Source: Telopea speciosissima (lineage: Eukaryota > Streptophyta > Magnoliopsida > Proteales > Proteaceae). Taken from it: a DNA stretch of 64,000 nt. Where the stretch lies: assembly GCF_018873765.1 (NCBI RefSeq), contig NC_057922.1, forward strand, positions 63,760,755 to 63,824,754, read 5' to 3'. The notes under the pieces were generated by a model. It had not been told where the DNA came from. It made no database searches and saw nothing but the letters and a program-made list of their open reading frames with translations. A program made the translations under genes and the position numbers. Below, one piece after another: positions 11,601 through 20,705 of the stretch. Positions within the stretch are counted from its first letter, which is position 1, and each line of letters starts with the position of its first letter.

Positions 11601-12390
11601 CTGTTCACGTAAACAGTGTCACAGACCATATTTGCCCTGTGTGGGGATGTTTTTTAGAAGATCTTGTGGGCACATCAAGTGGAGAAAGCTTCTATCCTAA
11701 TGCTACCAAAGTTTAGTTTCTATTTTCATATTTAGAAAGTAGGCTTAAGTTTCTATTTTCAGTTTGTTTCCTTTTGTTGTAAGTTTCTAATTTTCTCTTA
11801 CGTGTAAGGCAAGCAATAGCTGCCCATAAATATGTATGAGCTCTTAGGAGCCCCCTACCGATTAATGAAGTTGATTTGATGTTGCTTTGGTAAAGTTTTT
11901 TATTATAGTGTGAGGATGAAGGGCTGGTGAGAGCCTGGCTGATAGAACCAAAACCCCTATCACCCTTATCTTCTATTTTCCATCTCTTCTTCTTCATTAT
12001 CTCTTCTCCCAATCGAGTTCTGCTTGCTGTTGCTTTGTGACATCAACCGTGTGCTGCAGGTACATCTGAGAAGGACCAGAAGTCAATCCCAACTAGTGTT
12101 GGAGTTGCTGTTGCTGCACAAAGGCTAGAAATCCCATCTCCATACCTGCCGGCTGCAACCCTTTCTATCCCCTGCAACTGATTCGAAGGCCTTGATCTCA
12201 GCATCCTTCCTTCCATCGAGGGTGATATTTGGAGGGCTGTTTCAGACCTCTAAGAGGGCCACTGAATCCCAGTCTTGGACCCTGTTGCTGGCTTGATTGA
12301 TCTGCAGCACTTACCTTCTAATTCTGATTTGCAACTATTATCGATCGTACTTTAGAATAGTTTACAGTTGAACCCCTTCTACATTAACCC
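11600..12390 (+). repeat. R1 repeat inserted in copia 1 integrase
   Basis: It starts near actgttcacgtaaacagt and continues with the R1 blocks seen in reverse at 1.5-2.7 kb (gatcttgtgggcac, aaagtaggcttaagtttctattttc in part). It interrupts integrase between RSDNGKVYM (minus strand, near 12400) and HQTSYVD (near 11515). Exact ends and a target-site duplication were not resolved. Confidence 0.6.
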
Positions 12391-12394
12391 TCCA

Positions 12395-12775
12395 TATATA
12401 CTTTACCATTGTCACTACGAAGAATATGAATGTATGAGTTAAACTGGGTCCGAACCATGTTGTGAAACAGTTGAAGCAGCAAAAAACCTCACTTTTATGA
12501 TGAGACAAATAAACCCAAGTAGTCCATGACTGGCAATCAATAAAAGTAACGAACCAACGATAACAAGAAACCGAAACACAATGGGCAGGGCCCCAAACAT
12601 CAGCATGAATTAAAATAAATGGGGAAGCACTTCTATTATTTAAACTGGGATAAGTAGTAAGAGTTTGCTTGGCAAAAACACAAGCATCACAAAGAAATCA
12701 ATAGGGACACTGCTGAAATAAAGTAGGAAAAACTTTAGCTAAAGTACCAATGGGAGGATGACCCAATCGTCAATG
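12395..12775 (-). pseudogene. Copia 1 integrase zinc finger and core, fragment
   Basis: The minus strand reads WRLGHPPIGTLAKVFPTLFQ, then a CDACVFAKQTLTTYP-like stretch (the GAG-pre-integrase finger) and, near 12550-12610, the start of the core with HADVWGPA. It ends at RSDNGKVYM, where R1 is inserted. An early stop breaks the frame before the finger. Confidence 0.7.
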
Positions 12776-14059
12776 TCATTGATGCAACTCAGATAAAGCA
12801 GTTGGAGTCAAATCTGTTTGATGAGCCTGACTGGTGATCACGGACACTAAAGAGAGATCATCCTCAAGCAAATATAAACCACCATGCACTATACCACAGC
12901 CAATCGTTTTTCCTGTCACCAAGTCCTGAAAAACACAATGGGAAGGATAGAACGTGACTTTACAATTCAAATCCGCAATGAGACTACTAATAGAGAGAAG
13001 ATTTGTAGAGAAGTCACGAAGACGGAGGATAAACATAATAGGGGCGGACAACGGATAGAACCCTTTCCAGATACAGAGGAGAGGGAACCATCAGCAACCC
13101 GAACTGTCTTTTCCTGAATAAGGAGAGGAGTACTGAAAGAACAAACTAGAAGAGCCCATCATATGGTCAGTAGCACCTGAGCCAATTACCCAAGGACGGG
13201 ATATGACTGAGGCATAGTGACCACCGAAGGGGATAGCTAAATGAGCAAGGTTTGAGTCAGAAGTGACCAGGGCAGCTGCAAATGCAAATGGTGGTGAAGG
13301 CTCCAACAACTTGGTGATCAAACGCCGGAGAGTAAGCAGTTCATCCTGGGAGAGGCATGAACCAGTGTTGGCAGATGTAGAGTCAGACATTTCAGTGTGG
13401 TGAGCATGACCCTGGCTGGACCGACCACGACCACGTGAGGTGGAGGTAGTTGGTCGGCCATGAAGTTTCCAGCAATATTCCTTGGTATGTCGCTCTTTAC
13501 CACAGTAATCGCACTTAACAGGTTCCCTTTCAGAAGTGGGACGATTACTGGAACACGTAAAACCACCCTGAGGCTGAGAACCAAACTCAAAGTGTAGAGC
13601 CAAATGCTCCTGTGACATGCGCTGCAACATTGCAATACGACAACTTTCTCCAACTGAATCAGGGAATAGGATTGCTCCAAAGTCTGGGAAGGGATCACGG
13701 CTAAGTACCTGGGCACGAATCTGGTCATACTCAATTTTAAGACCAGCCAAAAAATATATACCCAAAGCTTATCCTCATGCTTCTTGAATTTGGTGGTATT
13801 TTTAGAACAAGTAGCCTGAAAGTCCACATAGAAATACTCCTTCCACAAACCATGTAACTCAAAATAGTATTGTGACAGAGAGTTTTGTTACATGAATCTT
13901 TTTTCGGCCGCTCATAAACTTGAGCATCATTCCCAACCTGGGAATATGTCTCTTGGGCAGCTTTCCAAATCTTTGCAGCAGCATCCAACAATAGATATCC
14001 GCGTGAAATATGAGGTGCATAGAATTGATGAGGAATGACATTACCAATGAGTTATCCAA
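12776..14059 (-). pseudogene. Copia 1 gag (zinc knuckle) and protease
   Basis: From high to low coordinates: capsid-like gag in two or three frames (AAAKIWKAAQETYSQVGNDA near 13950; FLAGLKIEYDQIRAQVLSRD near 13730), the zinc knuckle CDYCGKERHTKEYCWKLHG (CX2CX4HX4C, intact), then the protease active site. The usual D-S-G of WIIDSGASDHM reads WVIGSGATDHM here, so the catalytic Asp is Gly. Downstream FSTNLLSISSLIADLNCKVT is the pre-integrase block. Frameshifts near 13765 and 13850 and the Asp loss make it non-functional. Confidence 0.85.
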
Positions 14060-14122
14060 ACTCCATTTTTCTAAGATGGACCAGCAATAGTAGGCTTCTC
14101 GGTTTCACCTATAAAGCAAGAT

Positions 14123-14678
14123 TCTAAATCTTGGTTTCGAGGCCAGTCTTTACCCTAGCCGAAACCGAGATTTCTTAGGTTTCGAAACCTGGTATTTTTT
14201 GGGCAAAACTCAGCATGTCATGGGCGGGTCAAAATTGGTTGAAACCGGGGTGGTTGAAATTGGTTAAAATTGGTCGAAGCTAGGTATTTTTTGGTCAAAA
14301 TTATCGAAATTTTTAAAATATTGTCGAAATATGTTGAAACCTGTTCAATACAGTATTACATATAGGGATGTAAACGGATCGGATTCGGCTCGGATAGTGC
14401 TATATCCGCATCCGATTAGCTTTTGGACGGATTCAGATAGTGCTAAATGGATACGGACATGGATACGGATCGGATATTTTATCCGTTTACATGTAAATAT
14501 AGCTTTTCGGATAGCTATAGCCTATCCGTATTCGTATCCGTTTAGCTTTCGGACAGATTCGGATAGTGCTAAACTAATACGGACACGAATACGGAAACGG
14601 ATTTCGACTATTCATTTACATCCCTAATTACATATGGGTTTCGTCTCAGAAACTTGGGACAGCGAGATCTTGAACCAT
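14123..14678. mobile_element. TIR-like element inserted in copia 1 gag, carrying a MITE
   Basis: The copia gag N-terminus (minus, down to about 14690) and the rest of gag (from about 14090) are separated by DNA unlike gag. Its ends show diverged inverted repeats: gattctaaatcttggtttcg at the left and a complement of ggttcaagatctcg plus cccaagtttctgag at the right. A complete 264 bp hAT MITE lies inside it. Ends are approximate. Confidence 0.5.
14363..14626. mobile_element. 264 bp hAT MITE, perfect 8 bp target duplication
   Basis: Ends are tagggatgtaaacgg and catttacatcccta. The 8 bp attacata stands on both sides (14355-14362, 14627-14634) without mismatch. The interior is made of ggatacgga/tccgtatcc words. 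Copies of the same family occur at 31313-31739 and 44337-44606. The perfect duplication means it inserted late in the nested stack. Confidence 0.9.
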
Positions 14679-14679
14679 G

Positions 14680-14896
14680 TTGTACGGTACCTGATATACC
14701 CGCAGGAGTCAATAGACAAGTAACAAGATTGAGACCACATCAAATAATTGCTCCCATCCAATCTGATAGAGCTTATAGATAACGAAGGGAAATCACCATG
14801 AGTCCCACAACTCACTCCTTCGGTTTCAGTTAATGCAATAGTAAGATCCGACATTGTTACTGATCTAGGGTTATACGCAGGTTGATGAAGATCCAC
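14680..14896 (-). pseudogene. Copia 1 gag N-terminus
   Basis: The start Met at 14896 lies about 300 bp from the primer-binding site, as usual for copia gag. The motif RLDGSNYLMWSQSCYLSI is the conserved copia gag N-terminal word (LDGSNYxxW). Gag is then cut by the insertion at 14123-14678. Confidence 0.75.
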
Positions 14897-15201
14897 TAAT
14901 GCATGCTACAGTTAAGAGAAACTGTGACCAGTGGCTGAACCATTGCATGAATGCATGATAAAGATACTATAGCAATCAGTTGGAAAAAAAAAAAAAACAA
15001 ATCGAAAGTGGAAGAAGTTCTCTCAAGCCATACGCTAGTAACCCAATAGAAAGAAGAAAAAAAATGAGGGCACGGGGCCCTCGGCGGTTTAGGATTTCAC
15101 CACCGAGGGGAGCAGTGATGGTGGGAAGCGATAGGCAAGAGAGAGGGAGAGCAAAGAGAGGAGATGGCGGCAGTGGTTAGGGTTTGGATTCCAAGGTGGA
15201 T

Positions 15202-15217
15202 CCTTCCTCTGATACCA
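15202..15217 (-). other. Primer-binding site of copia 1
   Basis: The minus strand reads TGGTATCAGAGGAAGG. TGGTATCAGAG complements the 3' end of plant initiator tRNA-Met, the usual Ty1-copia primer. It directly adjoins the inferred LTR end. Confidence 0.85.
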
Positions 15218-15554
15218 TGATAATTGATGGGGAATAATTGGCTTGTCAATATTAACAGAGGCCATTCTTTATTTATAATAGATGAGAATAGAGCACAATT
15301 ACAAGAATACGCTCATAGGAAAAATCTACCCTTATTCTCATATTATAACAACAAGAATATATTTAAATGCTCGGGTATTTTCAAAGACACAAGGTGGATA
15401 CATGAAAAAAGAACCCATTCTGCCAAGTTCCCGAAACACTTCAAAATAAGATTAAAGTCCACATTTGCTACTTCAATTATAAGTGCAATAGCTATATTCC
15501 TGACATATGGGGCCAATTCATTTTCCAATCTCCTTCCTCATTGAAGCAAATAAC
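15218..15554 (-). repeat. 5' LTR of copia 1 (inferred limits)
   Basis: On the minus strand the stretch would begin TGTTATTTGC and end CAATTATCA just before the primer site, giving TG...CA ends. There is no second LTR copy in the window to confirm the outer boundary. Confidence 0.5.
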
Positions 15555-15729
15555 AAAAAATAGTTAAAACAGCAAGTCTTTAAAAAGTTTAACTCACATT
15601 TTTCCTTATGTTGTATATTGTTTCATTATGTGACAAATGCTTGAATATATTGCATTGGAAACAGGCCAGCAGTATATACTGTACAGGCAAGCTTATTATC
15701 ACAAAAATAAATTTACTAGGTAAGGTATC

Positions 15730-15888
15730 AAACTCTACCTTTCCAATAGAAGCTGCAGGTCGAGCTCCCTTGAGGTTGAACAAAGTATCTGGAATTACAG
15801 AAGAGAGACGTTTTTGATAGATAAGGAAATATTGCACAGAATTTGATAATTTTGGATGAATGTCACCAGTAAGTATAAATATATCCAT
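15730..15888 (-). CDS. Possible exon of an unrecognised gene
   Basis: The minus strand holds a protein-like stretch, MDIFILTGDIHPKLSNS then YFLIYQKRLSSVIPDTLF and a KGARPAASIGKVEFDT end, with balanced composition unlike the surrounding AT-rich DNA. I do not recognise the family. No matching upstream or downstream exon was found, so it may be a gene fragment carried by a transposon or a single surviving exon. Confidence 0.25.
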
Positions 15889-17086
15889 TACCCCGAAATC
15901 AAAACCATGTTAGCCAAAATAAAATAAAATAATACATTAAAAAAAAAGTCATTTCGACTGAAGATCAATTAACACCAATGCGGATCAAAGCAAAAAACAT
16001 ACCCACCAAAAACGGCGAACGGAAAAGGAATAACAATTGAGAAGGAACCATAGAACATGTAAAGCTCAATTTTTGGTCCGGCGGATTAGCAACTAACACA
16101 CACAATTAATGTCGACAGATTCGTGTGGTTTCAATGCTCTGAAACAAATGTGAACTTAAAAAGAAACAACTTGATGGGAAAAACCTGTATAAATGGAAGC
16201 AAAGTAACTTTGGCAGCAGATACAGTGGACATGCAAAAACATTCTCCAAAATTTCCTGAAATTTACAGCAAGTGCGGACATGAACTGAATTAAGCATCAA
16301 AACATAAGAACTAGGTCCAAGAAGATGATCCTTACCAAACAACTTCAATAAAGTCTTTATTTGTCTATTCCTCTTCTTCAAAAAATCTTTATTTTTTTTA
16401 TCTCGTTTCTTCCCTTCTTCTTCCAGGAGAAGGGTAGTGGAGAAGATATCCTCCTCTAGTGCTAGAACAAAGGTTAAGATTCTTTAGGGTTTTCAAAGGT
16501 AAAAACGGCCAACAAGCAGAGGAGAATCACGATGTCTCTCTGCAACAAGAGAATAAGAGCATGATCGAGACATCGATCGATTTGGGGATTGAAATAAAAG
16601 GATAGGGGCTTTTTAAGGATTTCAAATAAAAAATGGGGCTAAAATGAAAATAAAAAAAAAACCGAGTAAAGTTCGGAAACTGGTATCAATATGAAAGAAG
16701 CAGTTCGGAAGTTGCGAATTTGTAACAACCGAACAGGTAGCCAGTAACTTGAATAAATGAGGACTTAAATGGAAGTTTAACAAAGACAAGGGTGTTCTGT
16801 GGGCATCAAAAATATCTCCAGACATGAGAACCAGCTCCAGGCAGGCTGGCTCCATTTCTCATGCCTCGACTTTGCAAATTTACTTTGCCTCCATCAGCAG
16901 CTTCCGAGTAAATAAGTTAGAAAGACATGAGCAGGACAGTCACAATGCCTGTGAGGCTTGAACTTTTTATACTATATGAATTAGAGCACTGGAGGGGATA
17001 TCATGTCACTAACAAGGAGAGAGTGAAAGGGCATGACACTAGCCGTGATTGTACTTTTCAAATATATATGTATGGAAAAAAGAACT
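15889..17086. other. Gene-free stretch, possible old gene 5' end
   Basis: No supported coding region. The minus strand of 16380-16600 looks like a plant 5' leader (pyrimidine-rich, a CTTCTTCC run, aaccctaaag), but no open frame connects it to the possible exon at 15730-15888. Confidence 0.35.
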
Positions 17087-17226
17087 CTGTCTGGGAGTGT
17101 GGCCTAGCACTCCCATGAGTCTATCTCTCTCCTCTCCATATAAAAAGACACATATTCCTTCTTGTTTTGAGGAGGAGAGACGTAAGACACATGGGAGTGT
17201 TGGTGTAAGCCACACTCCAGGATAGA
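17087..17226. mobile_element. 140 bp foldback MITE (family F1)
   Basis: The left arm ctgggagtgtggc, then agcactcccatgagtct, pairs with the right arm agacacatgggagtgttgg, then gccacactccag. Nearly the whole element is one hairpin. A second copy of the family is at 51101-51235. It has no ORF. Confidence 0.8.
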
Positions 17227-17252
17227 AAACTACTTCCCTATATATATAGATA

Positions 17253-17398
17253 GGGAGAGGTTTCTCTTAGCAAGTAGGTTACACTATACTTCCTCGTATT
17301 ATTTTTTTAAATTATTGTTTTTCTCCCTTTAAAAAAATTATAGAATAATACATGTGAGGAGGCGTAGTGTACGCCTTATGCTCAGAGAGCCTTTTCCC
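17253..17398. mobile_element. 146 bp foldback MITE next to F1
   Basis: Left arm gggagaggtttctct ... ggttacactata ... cttcctc pairs with the complementary right arm gaggaggcgtagtgtacgcc ... gagagccttttccc. It lies only 26 bp from the previous foldback, so the two may form one compound insertion. Confidence 0.65.
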
Positions 17399-18669
17399 AT
17401 ATATATAATCATAATTGTGTATTATATTTAAAATTCTTAAGTATATTTGGTGATTAAACTTTTTAAATATAATCTTTATTTATCTATGATTGCAAAGTAA
17501 AGGAAAATTTAGTATGTGGGATCAAGTTTCTCTTGCAATTAATGTATCGTATGCTATTCACCAAAAAAAATGTATCATATGCCCATTCAAATGGATTTTT
17601 TTTTAACTATTTTCACTATTCTCCCTCATTATGTGGATCTCATGTAGATGATATCATTTCCCACACTCCATTAGTGTGGCTGGAGAGATTCTCCTACATT
17701 GGCAACATGGAGAATTGTCTTCCTTAAAATGTTTTGGAGTTAGTTACACAGTCATTATTACTGATAATAAATATTTTTTATTTTTTATTTTGGGACTAAG
17801 ATTTCCTTCACATGATTAAGAAAGAATGTCTTCATCCCTAGGTTCTGGCTCTTCGACGAGACTCTAAGAGCAATGCTAAGGCACTTCATACATTATTCAT
17901 ATGGGGTGGAGTTATATGAGACTCTTGGAGCAGTGCCAAGGGCATTTTTCGGACAATTTTCATATGGGGAGAGTCATTATGAGATCACAAAGGTGGTTTC
18001 TCTTCACCCACATTGAACCATAACTTTCCTCTTTGCTTTGTGTTAAATGATTCCCCTCCCTTTGTTTCCCTCACAAGGACACAACTCCCAATGACACAAG
18101 AGGGAGTCTCCTATCTCTTTTTTATCCTCCCATGGATTGTTGACCTAAACGAGAGTTTAAATCTTGATAAAAAGGCGCAGGTTTTAAAATGGACCTGACC
18201 TAGTTTCCTTTCACCTAATCCCCTCACCATAAGCAACTAAACCCTATATTGAACCCAAGTAGGGTATTTGTGACAATGAACAATAGGTGTATGAGTTAAT
18301 TATGAAATATGATTCAAAAGTCCAATCATATGGTCACATCACCAGGAGAGAATAACCTACATGTGAAGAAAATCTTCGTTATTTTTAGAGTAAATTACTC
18401 TGACCTCCCATGACCTTTATGACAATTCAGCGAACTCCCCTGTGTTTCTGACAATTACTGAAACCTCCCCTACTTTTCAAACTTGGTTTCACTTAGCCAA
18501 AGTCCGTTAGTATTTTAAGGTTAGTTAATGGCTAAATTTGAAAAATGATTTTTTATTGACCCTAGGAAAATACTTGGATTTAGGAAGTTACCCTTTTGTC
18601 CTTAATGAATTGCTAATTGAATCCCAATCCCATCGTCATCTTCTACCTCCCAAAACTCTCAACTCAGTC
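17399..18669. other. Gene-free stretch with a short direct repeat
   Basis: AT-rich. About 17858-17970 contains two diverged tandem copies of a unit with gagactctWRgagcaRtgcYaagg and ttcatatgggg. From 18395 to 18540 the wording (ctgacctcccatgacc, gaactcccctg, aaacctcccctac) resembles termini of plant Mutator-like elements. No complementary end was found. Confidence 0.4.
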
Positions 18670-19570
18670 CTAACCTGCAAATCTAAGTTGACAAAACTTT
18701 TTCGGCTTCAAATTAGCATTGGATGCTATCTCAGACAGGTATCCATTGATCAATTTCCCGACCAACATCATCGAATTTATCCCTAGCGTTCTTCCACCTA
18801 CTTCTCCATCCTCATCGTCGATCCCAATAACCAACCTCTCTTCCAATGTCTCCAAGAAATACTCCAATATCCTCTCCACGCAGCCTATGTCGTACAACAT
18901 TTCCATCAAATACGAATAACTTGGGATCAAAAGATCGTCAAGTGTTGCCTTTTCCAGCTTCGATGCTATCTTCCTCTCCAACATAGCTCTACAAGCTTTT
19001 GACGCGTTTAGTATGTTCGCCATCCTCAACAATCCAAACAGAAACCTTGTCGTGAATGAAGAACCAAAACTAAAGCTTGAGCTCTTCTCCAGTGGCAGGT
19101 TCGCAACAATAGTCTCCACCAACTCTCTCTGCTCCGCCTCCGAAGCTATAGACGTCGTGGATGATTTCCTGTTGGAACGAGAAAGGCCTAGAATTGATTT
19201 CTTGGCGTAAGATATTAGTGAGCTCTCGATGATTCCCAGGCTTAGATCTTGATCCTTCATGGCAAAAATCAGTCGCTTGTAGATCGATAAGCTAAGAACA
19301 CCTAGATCTTCAAAACATGGGTCAACACTGGTGTTTTTGGTTTGGTTCTTCCTACGCTTTCCAATATCGATCCCATTCCAAAGGATCTGATTGGAAGCCT
19401 TGGTTGTGGCTATCCCTTCGTTCATCGGCCAACCAAACAATGAGGGATATGTAGAGGAAGCTCTCAACGCGATTGAGTCAATGCACCTCTCCGGAATGTT
19501 GAGGGTTTCTGCGAGAGGCATGAGTGCTTCACAAGATTTCAGGGTCTTGATGGATTCTTTGATGTATTGT
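18670..19570 (-). pseudogene. NPH3-domain (BTB/NPH3 family) gene fragment
   Basis: NPH3-type proteins are plant-specific BTB adaptors for CUL3 ligases in phototropism and auxin responses. The open frame (283 codons from Met at 19521, continuous upstream to about 19555 with IKESIKTLKSCEAL) covers the middle of an NPH3 domain: LPLAETL-type start, DLGVLSLSIYKRLIFAM, LLRMANILNASKACRAMLERKI and VGKLINGYLSEIASNANL. There is no BTB domain upstream; a TAA sits in frame near 19563. The frame stops at 18670, before the later part of the NPH3 domain with its YAR motif. Both ends are thus missing, compared with about 580-650 residues in the family. It is a truncated pseudogene or captured fragment, though the open stretch is long. 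Confidence 0.8.
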
Positions 19571-20584
19571 TATGAGCATATGTTGACGATGAATATTCGA
19601 GAACCCTCTCCGAATATCCAACGATCACAACTTCGATCTGAGTCTTCCACAACCTTCTACCTATCCTAGTTGCTCTTCTTTGTGGGAGGAAGAGATGAAT
19701 ACTTAGTATAGGCTGTAGGGACCCATATGTAATATTGTCCAAACCCTAATTTACTTCCATAATGAATAGGATTGGTCTATCTCTATGAGTGACAGATCGA
19801 ACCGATTCATGTATGCAGACTTCCACCAAACTACTAACTCTATAATTAATTAAGCCCACTCAAATAGGAACTTCTAATATTAGCCTCATCATGTGCCTCT
19901 TTGTCATTTATGGTACGTACTCACATTTTAAAAAATGATTCTAGATCCACTCGGCCTGGGGAGCAGCTGTCTTAATACCAATGCAGTTTTGCTTGGCCTG
20001 GGCAGTAGCCTCCATGATGAAGTTTAGTCTTCAGTAGGAAGGGAAACCATGTGTGTCAGGATTCAAATATCAGATTCGGTAATTGAATCGGACAAGGCTG
20101 ATTACCGAATCGAATTGGCCATAATCGGTCGGAATCAGCTAGAAACTGACAGGATTTTATGTGAATCAGTCAAATCAGTCAGTTTTGATTTCAATTCTGA
20201 TTTTTGAAACCATGTACGAGTGCCCATTGACAGGCCAGTTTTTTATGAGGAGAACATACAATGTTTGCCTTTATATACTGTTTCCGACCTACTAGTTGGG
20301 CTGCGAATTACTTGATTATTTTCTTTTTTTTATCATGAATATAAAAATAGGAAGAGGGATAGTTACACCACCCATGTGCACTAAATTAGTAGACAACATC
20401 AATGGGGGTGTGGGATGAGGTATCATACAAGAGGTGCAAGGGAAGTCATTTCATTTCAGAGAGAGAGAGAGAGTGGGCACAAGCTTATAGTTCACCGACG
20501 GTGTGTCCAGCGTTTTCCCATAAAAAATAACAAAAAAGAAAAGCAAACAAAATGATAAAATACTGTTATGTTAACTTCGGAATG
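19571..20584. other. Gene-free stretch
   Basis: No conserved coding region. At 20055-20215 there are aatcg/cgatt-rich words (attaccgaatcgaattgg) typical of degenerate miniature transposons. A short ga run is at 20459-20474. Confidence 0.4.
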
Positions 20585-20705
20585 TTCTCTGTGCCGTAGC
20601 GCAGTCTGCGCCCAGGCATATGGGCCTGCCACTCAGGGGGTAGGGTGGTCATTGCACCCACCCCCATGTGCCTGGGCGCAACCTGCGCTACAACACAGAA
20701 AACAG
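20585..20705. mobile_element. About 120 bp foldback element
   Basis: Left arm ttctctgtgccgtagcgcag ... tgcgcccaggca pairs with right arm tgcctgggcgcaacctgcgct ending acacagaaaa. It is GC-rich within AT-rich DNA. No target duplication was resolved. Confidence 0.65.

Larger units (their letters stand above)
8270..15554 (-). mobile_element. Ty1-copia retrotransposon 1, decayed and multiply interrupted
   Basis: Read on the minus strand the order is LTR (15218-15554), primer-binding site (15202-15217), gag, protease, integrase, reverse transcriptase, RNase H: the Ty1-copia order. Coding is broken by stops, frameshifts and at least three insertions (14123-14678, 11600-12390, 10642-11471). No second LTR is visible after RNase H at 8270, so the 3' end is truncated next to the MITE at 8109-8254. 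The element cannot be mobile by itself. Confidence 0.85.

Noticed and set aside
18670..19521. NPH3-family frame as a functional gene
   Set aside because: No BTB domain, no C-terminal half of the NPH3 domain and a stop just upstream of the open part.
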